NCBI GenBank assembly: GCA_940337035.1
Contig: CALNHX010005301.1
Coordinates: 45,534-109,533, forward strand
DNA length: 64,000 nt
Direction of reading: 5' to 3'
Origin: Agriotes lineatus
Lineage: Eukaryota; Arthropoda; Insecta; Coleoptera; Elateridae
Each line of letters begins with the position of its first letter. Position 1 is the stretch's first letter. The translations under genes and the position numbers were made by a program. Of this stretch, positions 36,925 to 46,394 are shown in pieces. Below the pieces are notes generated by a model. That model ran no database searches. It saw only the letters and a program-made list of their open reading frames with translations, and was not told where the DNA came from.

Positions 36925-37017
36925 AGAGATTTTTGTAGGTATAGATTATAGTACAAATACATAAAATTGTGGGTTGAAGATACGAAAAGTCTATGTGACG
37001 AGTGTCCAGTATTGTTA

Positions 37018-37372
37018 TACCGGGTGACCATAAATATCTGAGATCTCGGTAGCCATGGAATTAGCTACTTATAAATGTTGGGTTAGTATTATATTTCAAT
37101 TACAATAAGTATTGGTACCTATGTAATGTAATAAAATGCAATAAGAGGAGGAGAATGTGCCCCGGATTCTGCAGTTTAGCCTACAACTCGATTATAAAAA
37201 TCTCCTGTTCTAACTCCATTATTTATTGCAATCAGTAATAATTTTTGACAGACAGGAATTTTAGTTGTGATGACATTAATGACATTTATTAGTTTAGTTG
37301 TATTCATCGCTTTAGTAAAGCGGTGTTGATTCCAAAGGTAATGTGATATAAGATATTTATGGCCACCCGGTA
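37018..37372. mobile_element. 355-bp TA-flanked MITE
   Basis: Left end TACCGGGTGACCATAAATAT and right end, reverse TACCGGGTGGCCATAAATAT, differ by one base; TA lies at both borders. Confidence 0.8.
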
Positions 37373-37392
37373 TAAAGAACAAGGTGTTGAAA

Positions 37393-37998
37393 GTGATTTA
37401 GGGCTTCTTGATATCAACGATTTTGCTTTGATAATAATGACGTCTTTTCAAATTCAACAGTTGCTACAATTTACTTACTTTACTTAACCGGCGTTACAAT
37501 CCTTTGTGGATTTTAGCCTCCTTTACAACGTTGTTCCACCGGGCTCTGTCCTGTGCGACTCGTCTCCAGTTGAGCACCCTTAAGGTTCTCAAGTCCCGCT
37601 GAACACCGTCTAGCCATCTTTCCTTGGGTCTTCCCCTGGTCCTTCCGTAGTCCGGCCTCCATTCGAAAACGCTTTTTACTGCCCTGTCACTCGCCGTGAT
37701 TTAGGGCTTCTTGATATCAACGATTTTGCTTTGATAATAATGACGTCTTTTCAAATTCAACAGTTGCTACAATTTACTTACTTTACTTAACCGGCGTTAC
37801 AATCCTTTGTGGATTTTAGCCTCCTTTACAACGTTGTTCCACCGGGCTCTGTCCTGTGCGACTCGTCTCCAGTTGAGCACCCTTAAGGTTCTCAAGTCCC
37901 GCTGAACACCGTCTAGCCATCTTTCCTTGGGTCTTCCCCTGGTCCTTCCGTAGTCCGGCCTCCATTCGAAAACGCTTTTTACTGCCCTGTCACTCGCC
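37393..37998. repeat. Perfect 303-bp tandem duplication across a LINE 3' end
   Basis: 37393-37695 and 37696-37998 appear identical base for base. The unit contains unrelated flank (GTGATTTAGGGCTTC...) plus the 3' end of the LINE ORF. Confidence 0.9.
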
Positions 37999-38360
37999 AT
38001 CCGCTCGACATGCCCCAACCACCTGAGTCTTTGTGCTTTCACAAGACGCACTATATCTGCACCACTTATTAGCACGTCTAATTCCACGTTCGTTCTACGC
38101 CGTGGGCCATTCATATCTTGCACTGGGCCCCATATCTTCCTCATTATTGCTCTTTCTGCAGTTCGTAGTGCGTTTTGGTCTCTCATTGTTAACGACCACG
38201 TCTCGCACCCGTAGATCATCACTGGCCTTATCATTGACTTATACACCTTCCATTTGGATGCACGTTGCAGTATTTTCGATTTCATCAGATTCTTGTACAT
38301 AAAATAAATTTTGTTTCCATTTGTAAACTTTAACCACACTTTTACAAACATAAACGGCAA
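37780..38360 (-). pseudogene. 5'-truncated LINE, ORF2 C-terminus
   Basis: A 187-codon frame (37797-38360) contains KSMIRPVMIYGCETW, RAIMRKIWG, RLRWLGHVERM and RGRPKERWLDGV, the C-terminal blocks of RTE/CR1-like LINE polyproteins after the RT core. On the minus strand the ORF ends and is followed by a TAAGTAAAGTAAGTAA tail near 37775. A second partial copy of this 3' end lies at 37477-37695 because of the 303-bp duplication. The endonuclease and RT catalytic domains are missing. Confidence 0.8.
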
Positions 38361-38622
38361 GGATCGGTTACGTCACCGATGGCATCGGTAGGTCGGCACG
38401 ACTCGGGTCAGAATATGCAGGGTTGCCAGACTGAGCGCATGCCCGTTTTAAAAATGTACTTTTGTAGGAAACGGTTTCAGAATGTACCAGATTCTTAGAA
38501 TTGTACCAGGTCTGGCAACGCTGCTAATATCAAGACGCCGCCCACAAGTGTAACTACACATAGACCAGGAGTTGATGTGTTTGACCTTGGGAAGTGTTCT
38601 GCTTTATTATAGAGTTATGATG

Positions 38623-38645
38623 NNNNNNNNNNNNNNNNNNNNNNN
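38623..38645. other. Assembly gap (23 N)
   Basis: A run of 23 N lies one base before the 5' LTR of the BEL element and hides its left target-site duplication. Confidence 1.
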
Positions 38646-38646
38646 C

Positions 38647-38821
38647 TGTTGCGGATATATTGTTTTTATTTATATTGTTAGAAAAATCATATAGTCGCTT
38701 TTAATTTAAAAAATGCGAGAGTTTTTGTCAACAAAAAAAATAAATAAAGTTATTCTGACACAAAACGTGTTAACAGTTAATTTTAGCCGGCAGTCTAGCT
38801 TTAAAAGTATACGCCAATACA
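38647..38821 (+). repeat. BEL 5' LTR (175 bp)
   Basis: Starts TGTTGCGGATATATTG and ends CGCCAATACA. Compared with the 3' LTR it contains an additional segment (about 38700-38725, after GTCGCTTTT). Confidence 0.9.
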
Positions 38822-38824
38822 TGT

Positions 38825-38838
38825 TGGTCCTTCGAGCC
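38825..38838 (+). promoter_or_regulatory. Primer-binding site complementary to tRNA-Tyr
   Basis: TGGTCCTTCGAGCC is complementary to the 3' end of metazoan tRNA-Tyr (GGCTCGAAGGA plus CCA), 14 matching positions, three bases after the LTR. Confidence 0.85.
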
Positions 38839-38885
38839 TTCTAGCAGTGAAATAAGCAAAAATTTCTCAGAACAAAATACTTCAA

Positions 38886-41800
38886 TTGCCGTATTGGAGA
38901 AGCCATTGTTCAGAAATGTCTTTGCCCAAAAATTCACTGAGAAAATCTTCAAGAGCCAATATAGGAAAGCCCCCAGTTCGATACAGTCCAAGCAGCCCAA
39001 GCAAGTTATTTGAAGAAAACAAGAAAGAAATAGTTCAACATAGTTCTGAGAAAACGTCCAAAAAGTCAAATAAAACGTCACAAAGATCTGAAGGAATTCT
39101 TTCTACTACAACAAAGAAAACTTCAAGTAGCCGCAAAATCAAAGAAATTGAACTAGAAAAATTGAAATGCATTAATAAATTAGAATTAGAACAAGAAAGA
39201 ATTAAACGAGAGATTGCATTAATCGAAGCACAGGCGTTGTTAGAAAAGGAAAAAATTTTGGAAAATGAAAGTGAACTAAGTAGAAAACAAAAAGTATGTA
39301 ATTCATCTCATGCAAGTGTTAAAAGCGATGTATCTTATGCAGGTAAAGTTACATCTTGGTTACAAAAAAGCAATCCTTCATTTCAAGAAGGTAAGGAAAA
39401 TAATGTCAATGTAATAGAACCAAATCGTCATATATGCTCAAATGATATATCGGAAACCATGATAAAGCAGTTTACATTTGCTACTGAAACAATGACGGAA
39501 GTTCTCAAATCTTTTTCTGCTGATAAACGCTACGAGTCAAATGATGAAAACAGGAACGCATTTCCGAAAATAATGGGAAAAGAATTGCCAACATTTAGCG
39601 GAAACGTAGAAGAATGGCCAATGTTTATAGCTCTTTATAGAAGATCTTCAGAGTTATGCCACTTTACTGATGAAGAAAACATGATTCGTTTGCAAAAGTC
39701 ACTCAAAGGTGAAGCTTTAGACAGTGTCAGATCGTTATTCATTTCACCCAAAAATTTGCCAACAGTAATTCAAATCCTCGAAACAAGGTTTGGTAGACCA
39801 GAATTGATAATAGAATCGATGATAAACAAAGTAAAGTCTATTGGGCAAGTAAATAATCATATACCACTTTCAATAATCAAATTTTCAAACATCATTCAAA
39901 ATCTGACAGCGATAGCATCATCAATGGAAATGGAAGCATATCTTATCAACCCACAACTCCTAAATCAACTAGTTTCAAAACTGCCTGTAAATCTCCAGTA
40001 TCAGTGGGCAAGAGAAGTTCTGCAGAAGAAATTTGCGCCGCCATCCCTGTTACATTTTTCAGACTGGCTTCAAGGGGAATCAGCAGTTGCACATCTTCTG
40101 TGCAAGCCACCAACCACAAGCGTTGACCAAGATAGATCAAGAAGACAAAAATATCCTGTTTTCACCAGCACAGAAAAAGGAAATGAGGTAAAAGAATGCG
40201 TCTTCTGTCGAGAACCGAATCACTCAATTTTCAAATGCAAGAAATTCACATCCCTCAATGTAATCAAGCGGTGGGAGTGGGTGAAAGAAAATAAAAAATG
40301 CTTCTTCTGTCTGGTCTCAACACACCGTATTCTTTATTGTAAAAAAAAGAAGAAATGTGGAATTCAAAATTGCCAGAAATTCCATAACAGACTGCTGCAT
40401 CCAACGAGTGAGAACGCCTTTCAAATACAAAGTTTTCATCGGGATGAAGCAATGTCATCGACAAGTCCCGAAGGAAATGCAAGTACTCTACATGTGGATT
40501 TAAAGTTGAAAACAGTAATTCTTCGAGTAGCGCCAATTACTATTGTTGGCAAAAATAAAAGCGTTGAAACGTATGCATTGTTCGATGAAGGAAGCACTGT
40601 TACTTTGATTGATTGCAAACTGGCAGATGAAGTTGGAGCAGAAGGTGAAGTAAATCCGCTCACCATGTATTGGACAAATTGCAGCAGCTACAGGGATAAT
40701 TTTTCAAGAAAAGTTACTCTCAAAATTAAAGGTACCCTCAACGATGATATTTACGAACTATCTAATGTGCGAACTGTCTCAAATCTCAAGCTACCTCAAC
40801 AAAGTATGAACATCAAGAATATGTCACAGAAATGGAAGCATTTAATGAATATCCCGGTTCAAGAACTAAAAAATGTCGAACCTCGTGTACTGATTGGTCA
40901 AGATAATATCGATCTTACCATAGCTCGAGAAGTCGTTCAGGGTGCACCAAATGCGCCAATAGCTTCTCGAACTAAACTTGGTTGGGTAATTCATGGAAAT
41001 TCAACAATATTTAGAGATCGCATTGATTCCGAATTCACATTTTTTACTACAATAGACAATGAAACTGCAGAACTTGAAAATTTGGTACGAGAATCTGTAT
41101 TTATGGATAATCTGGGTGTTGAGAATTCTTACGAGACGAAATTGGATCCAGATGATCAAAGAGGACTTGAAATAATGACAAGAACGTGTCATCGTCTTGA
41201 TAATGGTTCTTGGGAAATCGGATTGCTGTGGAAAACTGAGAACGCAGTATTACCTGATAGCAAGAGCGCTGCGCTTCGAAGACTTTACAGCATGGAGAGA
41301 AATATGGACACCAATCCTATCTTGGCAAATAAATACTGCAAACAAGTAGAAGACTTTCTTAAGAAAGGTTATGCAAAAAAACTTCCCCCAGAAGAAACAA
41401 AGAAAAAGACACCGAGAACCTGGTACCTTCCCCACTTCGCTGTAAAGCATCCCAACAAACCTGATAAGTTCAGGTTCGTATTTGATGCAAAATCTAAATC
41501 AAATGGAGTTTCTTTCAATGATAATTTCTTAAGAGGTCCTGATCTTCTAAATTCTTTATTAAATGTTCTCTTCAAATTTCGACAGTATCCCATTGCTGTG
41601 TCTGGAGACATTCAGGAGATGTTTTTACAAGTTCGCATTAGGCCTGAGGATCAGGAAACTCAGCGTTTTTTGTGGCGAGGTAGAGATCGAAAGTCTCCTC
41701 CTGAAGTCTATAAGATGAAAGTGATGATTTTTGGTTCCATATGTTCACCAAGCTGTGCCATATATGCCATTAGAAGAAATGCCGATGAATATGCTATACA

Positions 41801-42158
41801 ATTTCCTGAAGCTGTCAAAGCTATCCATAAACATCACTATATGGACGATTATCTGGACAGTTTTTTGAACGAACAGCAAGCTATCAAAGTCGTTAAAGAA
41901 GTGATAGAGGTACATGCATTTGGTGGTTTCAAGATACGAAACTGGATTACAAATTCGATGCATCTGCTAGAGGGGATTCCACCTGAACTACGTGCAAAAA
42001 GTCAAACGTCGCTCAATATAGAACAATCAACAATTGAAAGAGTATTAGGGCTTCTATGGAATCCTAAAGATGATACTTTTAGCTTTTCTATCCGTTTCAC
42101 GGAAAAATTTGACAATATACTTAATCACTCCGCAATGCCAACTAAAAAGAAGTTTTGA
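38886..42158 (+). CDS. BEL gag-protease-RT polyprotein (first part)
   Basis: The 1090-codon frame begins with a Lys/Glu-rich coiled-coil region (residues about 60-140), then a DUF1759-type gag domain (about 225-330, LPTFSGNVEEWPMF), Cys/His knuckles (CVFCREPNHSIFKC and CFFC..H..C, about 435-490), a BEL-type protease with LFDEGSTVTLI (about 562), and RT with VSGDIQEMFLQV and the catalytic HYMDDYLDS (about 980). It makes the particle and copies RNA into DNA. The 3' end is a stop caused by an apparent single-base change in a T-run at about 42153-42156; translation continues in the next frame. The frame could also open slightly upstream. Confidence 0.95.
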   Translation: MPYWRSHCSEMSLPKNSLRKSSRANIGKPPVRYSPSSPSKLFEENKKEIVQHSSEKTSKKSNKTSQRSEGILSTTTKKTSSSRKIKEIELEKLKCINKLELEQERIKREIALIEAQALLEKEKILENESELSRKQKVCNSSHASVKSDVSYAGKVTSWLQKSNPSFQEGKENNVNVIEPNRHICSNDISETMIKQFTFATETMTEVLKSFSADKRYESNDENRNAFPKIMGKELPTFSGNVEEWPMFIALYRRSSELCHFTDEENMIRLQKSLKGEALDSVRSLFISPKNLPTVIQILETRFGRPELIIESMINKVKSIGQVNNHIPLSIIKFSNIIQNLTAIASSMEMEAYLINPQLLNQLVSKLPVNLQYQWAREVLQKKFAPPSLLHFSDWLQGESAVAHLLCKPPTTSVDQDRSRRQKYPVFTSTEKGNEVKECVFCREPNHSIFKCKKFTSLNVIKRWEWVKENKKCFFCLVSTHRILYCKKKKKCGIQNCQKFHNRLLHPTSENAFQIQSFHRDEAMSSTSPEGNASTLHVDLKLKTVILRVAPITIVGKNKSVETYALFDEGSTVTLIDCKLADEVGAEGEVNPLTMYWTNCSSYRDNFSRKVTLKIKGTLNDDIYELSNVRTVSNLKLPQQSMNIKNMSQKWKHLMNIPVQELKNVEPRVLIGQDNIDLTIAREVVQGAPNAPIASRTKLGWVIHGNSTIFRDRIDSEFTFFTTIDNETAELENLVRESVFMDNLGVENSYETKLDPDDQRGLEIMTRTCHRLDNGSWEIGLLWKTENAVLPDSKSAALRRLYSMERNMDTNPILANKYCKQVEDFLKKGYAKKLPPEETKKKTPRTWYLPHFAVKHPNKPDKFRFVFDAKSKSNGVSFNDNFLRGPDLLNSLLNVLFKFRQYPIAVSGDIQEMFLQVRIRPEDQETQRFLWRGRDRKSPPEVYKMKVMIFGSICSPSCAIYAIRRNADEYAIQFPEAVKAIHKHHYMDDYLDSFLNEQQAIKVVKEVIEVHAFGGFKIRNWITNSMHLLEGIPPELRAKSQTSLNIEQSTIERVLGLLWNPKDDTFSFSIRFTEKFDNILNHSAMPTKKKF

Positions 42159-44416
42159 GAATTGTTATGTCTATATATGACCCGCTTGGAATGTTAGCCG
42201 CTTTTACAATCCAAGGAAGAATTCTGCTTCAAGAAATTTGGATGGAGAAATTAGACTGGAATGAAAAATTGTCTCCTAAATTATTTGATAAATGGAAAAT
42301 TTGGATAGCTGACATGAAGAAGTTAACTGATCTTAAGGTACCTCGATGGTATGGACTGAACAACAATACACTTGAGGTGCAATTGCACGTTTTTTGTGAT
42401 GGTAGCCAAAAAGGGTATGCAGCAGCGGCATACTTTAGAGTCAAAATATGTGAACAAAATTTTGCGACTCTTGTTATGGCCAAATCTCGGGTAACATCAC
42501 TCAAACCCATGACTGTACCACGGATTGAATTACAGGCTGCTCTTCTTGGTGCAAATTTGGCAAAAACTATTTTAACAGGTCATACAATTGATATTAGTAA
42601 AACATGCTTATGGTGTGATTCAAAAATTGTTCTAAGCTGGATAAACTCAAACCCTAAAACTTGCAAAACTTTTGTTGCAAACAGAGTTTCTCAAATTCTT
42701 GAATTAACTTCTGCTGAAAATTGGCATTGGTTATCTACTAAGTTAAATATTGCTGACGAAGCTACTAGAGGATTATGGAACATGGATAAGCACGATGAAT
42801 GGTTCAATGGACCACGATTCCTTCGAGAAAATGAAGAAAATTGGCAAATTGAAAGCACTTTGGAGAAATTTGAAGATGAGAAGAAAAAAGTCTACTTTGT
42901 TGGCGTTCATACAGCATATCAAAATATATTTAGTTTTTCCAGGATTTCAAATTTTACCAAATTGGTACGTGCAGTTGCATGGTTTTTCAGATCAGTCGAA
43001 ATTTTCAAGAAAAAAATAGGCGTTGAACATCTTCAGTTTTACTCGCAAGAGCTTCATGTCAGGGAAATTGAAAATGCCGAAATAACCCTGTTCAAACAAG
43101 CTCAAAACGAAAGCTTTCCTGAAGAAGTCAACAGACTTGCAGGGCAACAAACCAAAATGAAAAGAAAAAGCAAATTATTCAATTTGAGTCCATTTCTTGA
43201 CAAAGATGGAATTTTAAGAGTTCAAGGAAGACTAAATAATGCTCATAACTTGAGTCTCTTCGCAAAATTTCCAATTATTCTAGACTCGAAGCATTTATTG
43301 ACAAAATTGATAATAAGACATTATCATGCATTAAACAATCATCAGGGAAGGGAAGTTGTCTTGAACGAAATAAGGCAGAAATTTTGGATTTTAAATGCGA
43401 GAACCGCTATACGAAATTTTCAGCGAGCATGTGTTATTTGCAGAAAAAATAATGCAAAACTGGAAACTCAAATTATGGGGGATTTGCCAGAAGCGCGAGT
43501 TATACCTCAAGTCCGAGCGTTTGTGGTTTCTGGGATGGATTATTTTGGTCCTATGAACGTCACAATTGGTCGAAGACGGGAGAAGCGATATGGGGTATTA
43601 TTTACATGTATGGCAACGCGAGCGGTGCACTTGGAAATGGCTTCATCTCTCACAACAGATTCAGCAATTATGGCTATTAGACGTTTTATTTGTAGAAGGG
43701 GATATCCAACCGAAATATATTCTGACAATGGTACAAATCTACGGGGTGCAGAAAAGGAACTACGTATAGCATTGCAAGAGAAGTTGAATGTTCAAGAAAT
43801 TCAAAATTTTTGTTCTATTCGTAAGATACAATGGTATTTTAATCCGCCAGCGGCAGCACATATGGGAGGAGTATGGGAAAGAATGGTACGATCGGTCAAA
43901 GAAACTTTAAAAATAATTTTAAAGGAACAATGCCCCAAAGAAGAAGTCCTCATTACCCTTTTTGCAGAGGCAGAATACTCCGTTAACAGCCATCCTTTAA
44001 CTTATGTATCTAGCGATAGTCAAGATGTAGAAAGTTTGACTCCTAATCATTTTTTGATTGGAAAGTCATGTGGAGTTCCTAGCCCTGGAATTTTTTCTGA
44101 CAGCGAGTTCATTCATAGGAAACAATGGCGAATTTCACAGCGTCTTGCAGACCATTTTTGGAAGCGATGGTTGCACGAATATGTGCCAACCTTAGTCAGA
44201 AGAGGAAAATGGAAAAATAAAAAAAAGAATATTTCAGAAGGGGATATAGTCATTTTAGCAGATGAAACAAGCCCTAGAAATTCATGGCCTAAAGGCAGAG
44301 TGCTACGAACTTATCCAGGAAAAGATGGATATGTTCGAGTTGTAGATCTCAAAACAATATTTGGAGTTTACAGAAGGCCTATCTCAAAATTAGTATTGTT
44401 GAAAAGTGCTGAATGA
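42155..44416 (+). CDS. BEL RNase H-integrase part of the polyprotein
   Basis: The 753-codon frame continues the polyprotein after the frameshift. It starts with MSIYDPLGMLAAF (end of RT, Pao A17 region), then RNase H (HVFCDGSQKG, CLWCDSKIVLSW), the integrase zinc finger (HYHALNNHQG ... CVICRK), the core with MDYFGP, SDNGTN and the Glu in GGVWERMVRS, and a DUF5641-like C-terminus (GDIVILADE, WPKGRV). Integrase inserts the cDNA. All catalytic residues of the D,D,E core are visible. The overlap with the upstream frame is four bases, with no good independent start codon. Confidence 0.93.
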   Translation: MRIVMSIYDPLGMLAAFTIQGRILLQEIWMEKLDWNEKLSPKLFDKWKIWIADMKKLTDLKVPRWYGLNNNTLEVQLHVFCDGSQKGYAAAAYFRVKICEQNFATLVMAKSRVTSLKPMTVPRIELQAALLGANLAKTILTGHTIDISKTCLWCDSKIVLSWINSNPKTCKTFVANRVSQILELTSAENWHWLSTKLNIADEATRGLWNMDKHDEWFNGPRFLRENEENWQIESTLEKFEDEKKKVYFVGVHTAYQNIFSFSRISNFTKLVRAVAWFFRSVEIFKKKIGVEHLQFYSQELHVREIENAEITLFKQAQNESFPEEVNRLAGQQTKMKRKSKLFNLSPFLDKDGILRVQGRLNNAHNLSLFAKFPIILDSKHLLTKLIIRHYHALNNHQGREVVLNEIRQKFWILNARTAIRNFQRACVICRKNNAKLETQIMGDLPEARVIPQVRAFVVSGMDYFGPMNVTIGRRREKRYGVLFTCMATRAVHLEMASSLTTDSAIMAIRRFICRRGYPTEIYSDNGTNLRGAEKELRIALQEKLNVQEIQNFCSIRKIQWYFNPPAAAHMGGVWERMVRSVKETLKIILKEQCPKEEVLITLFAEAEYSVNSHPLTYVSSDSQDVESLTPNHFLIGKSCGVPSPGIFSDSEFIHRKQWRISQRLADHFWKRWLHEYVPTLVRRGKWKNKKKNISEGDIVILADETSPRNSWPKGRVLRTYPGKDGYVRVVDLKTIFGVYRRPISKLVLLKSAE

Positions 44417-44449
44417 AGGGAGTTTGAAGGAATTTCGTTTCTTTATTTT

Positions 44450-44463
44450 GAAGGCTGGGAGAA
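44450..44463 (+). promoter_or_regulatory. Polypurine tract of the BEL element
   Basis: GAAGGCTGGGAGAA lies immediately before the 3' LTR, the position of the plus-strand primer. It is interrupted by two pyrimidines. Confidence 0.7.
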
Positions 44464-44615
44464 TGTTGCGGATATATTGATTTTATTTATATTGTTAGAA
44501 AAATCATATAGTCGCTTTTTGTCAACAAAAAAATAAATAAAGTTATTCTGACACAAAAACGTGTTAACAGTTAATTTTAGCCGACAGTCTAGCTTTAAAA
44601 GTATACGCCAATACA
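44464..44615 (+). repeat. BEL 3' LTR (152 bp)
   Basis: Same TG...CA ends as the 5' LTR, but lacks the segment after GTCGCTTTT. Two substitutions and small A-run indels separate the copies. Confidence 0.9.
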
Positions 44616-44838
44616 GATGGAGTAGAAGGGTGATGGAATGGCGACCTATGACGGGAAAAAGAAACCGTGGGAGACCCCGAGCTCGATGGAGGGACTACAT
44701 TATGACAACAGTAGGAACTCGGTGGATGGGAGTTGCCACGGACCGCTCAGAATGGAGGCGTCAAGGGGAGGCGTACATCCAGAAATGGATGTAAAAAGCG
44801 CTGATAATAATGATGATGATGATAATGTTGTGGAACAA
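44616..44838 (+). pseudogene. LINE (RTE-like) 3' end, interrupted by the BEL insertion
   Basis: Directly after the 3' LTR the plus frame reads WSRRVMEWRPMTGKRNRGR, then GRPRARWRDY and WRRQGEAYIQKWM, the C-terminus of RTE-like polyproteins, followed by a TGATGATGATGA-type tail (about 44808-44828). The 5' part should lie left of the BEL element, behind the gap. TSD not testable. Confidence 0.85.
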
Positions 44839-45142
44839 CGAAATACAAAACAAAATTAGGAATATTTTCCCCAACTTAGGACCGAAACTTAGCCGAGCTT
44901 TGCCTTTGTTGACTAGTTCTGCCAGATGCGACTCAACATCAACGAAACTATCAAATTCGCCCATTCAGCTTTAATAATCAGACCTAACAAAAGACCTTAC
45001 AGCAGAAGCGCCACACAATGTTGAATGTTCAATTTTTCCAGTTGTGGATTAAGTTCTTCCTGGCATAATATTGATTGTAAATATTGCCACAAAGGCATTT
45101 TTGTTATTCTGAAATATCCTTTATCTAATAGACGTGTCTGTC

Positions 45143-45193
45143 TGGGACGCTGTTTTGTCCGGGACGCTGTTTTGCCCGGGACGCTGTTTCAGC
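45143..45193. repeat. 17-bp tandem repeat, three units
   Basis: GGGACGCTGTTTTG-like units start at 45144, 45161 and 45178. Confidence 0.85.
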
Positions 45194-45383
45194 AGCCAAA
45201 CCGTAAGAGATAGAGAAAAAAGTTATTAAAGTTATATGTTTGGAATGGTCATGTCAGGTCAGGAACCGAATTTCAGTCACGTGACACTTCCGGTTTTCGA
45301 GAAATCACAAAAAGACCGTTTTTCAAATAGAACGCGTATTAAATAAAAACTGGTTCGGCCGCCAAACGTAGCTGCGACCCTCT

Positions 45384-45470
45384 GCGCCTTAAATCCTCGA
45401 TCGGTTAGGCAACCACTTTGACACCTTCCAGGTCTGGGTGGTTGCCTAACCGATCGAGGTTTGAAGGCGC
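45384..45470. repeat. Hairpin with arms of about 32 bp
   Basis: GCGCCTT followed by CCTCGATCGGTTAGGCAACC pairs with its reverse complement GGTTGCCTAACCGATCGAGG and following AAGGCGC, around a loop of about 24 nt. Confidence 0.85.
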
Positions 45471-46224
45471 GTTAAATGAGACATTTGTCTCACTGGACTG
45501 CTAGTACTCGTAAATCTGTTAACACTAGGTATGATTTAGTGGGACAAAGATATGTAACTGACACGTAGTTCTAATTACAATACTATAAAAATAATATGAC
45601 ACGAATTCTAACAAAATAATGCTAATACTTTCACAAATCTGTGACATAATCTACAATTATTTGATGCTTTGATTACTGTATGACATTTCAAAGTGGACAG
45701 TGCGATCATTTTCAGTCTATACTTCCTCCTTAAGCTCTTAACTTCGACTTCATTCAAACATAATACGATGTCTTTGAATATAAAGCCCATGGCCTGTTAT
45801 CAACCACAAAAGTATGGATTTACGATGAATTTGCTCAATCGGCCTGGGGTGGCTTAGCCTGTCGTCTAGACAATATTTGAACTACTCCCAGCAAACATGC
45901 TACTAGGAAAAGGTGCTTGGGGGTGCGTGGGCGTTACGATAATTCGATGATCATGAATGAAATCCGAATGTTAACAGGTGGATGCAGGCGCAGGCGTCTG
46001 TATTTCCGTCCGGAGTCCAAGGCCTGCTAGGCTCGCCCTTAATTTCTGCAGACGTGCAAATTGCGCGCCTTGTCGCAACAAACGGCCGCTAATGGCCGCA
46101 AAATTCAAATGATAACAGCCTAGTTGCTAAACAAACTGCGAGTCCTACGCGATATTCGATAAGAGCGAGAGCGCAGCGCCGTCCTCGTCGGCGTCGGCCT
46201 CCTGCGTGGCGCAGGACGCCAGGA

Positions 46225-46256
46225 CATAAACGTCGACACGCCAGGACGGCTTCAGT
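46225..46256 (+). promoter_or_regulatory. Candidate core promoter (TATA-like box and Inr)
   Basis: CATAAA (46225-46230) lies 24-29 bp before the A of a TCAGT arthropod initiator (46252-46256), and the candidate ATG follows 29 bp after it. The spacing fits a focused insect promoter with a very short 5' UTR. Confidence 0.5.
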
Positions 46257-46282
46257 AGCTTTCAGCTCGTTTCAGGACCAAG

Positions 46283-46394
46283 ATGCGCTCGCGACTGGCA
46301 TGGCTGGGGGTTGTTTCATTTCTTACCTTGGCTAGTTCCCTGCCCACTTCCCTAGTAGAAGACGTCAAAGCGAATGAAGCCAAAGACAATAAAG
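46283..46394 (+). CDS. Candidate host gene: signal-peptide first exon
   Basis: The ATG at 46283 opens a frame reading MRSRLAWLGVVSFLTLASSL, a typical signal peptide with basic N-terminus, hydrophobic core and a small-residue cleavage zone, followed by an acidic/polar start of a mature protein (VEDVKANEAKDNK). A consensus splice donor AAAG|GTAAGA follows at 46395, leaving phase 1. Together with the promoter motifs this looks like exon 1 of a secreted or extracellular host protein. No downstream exon was recognised, so the family is unknown and the remaining exons may lie outside the window or beyond large transposon-filled introns. Confidence 0.6.

Larger units (their letters stand above)
38647..44615 (+). 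mobile_element. BEL/Pao LTR retrotransposon, nearly complete
   Basis: LTRs with TG...CA ends, a tRNA-Tyr primer site, gag with DUF1759-like region and zinc knuckles, BEL-type aspartic protease, RT with YMDD, RNase H, integrase and a polypurine tract are present in BEL/Pao order. The element is inserted in an RTE-like LINE whose 3' end resumes at 44616. One frameshift splits the polyprotein. The LTRs differ by at least two substitutions and a 23-bp length difference, so the insertion is not brand new. Confidence 0.95.
44839..46200. other. No gene recognised; contains a 17-bp triplet repeat and a hairpin
   Basis: Mixed sequence without domains. From about 45880 onward the composition becomes GC-richer and resembles host upstream sequence of the secretory exon. 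Confidence 0.4.
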
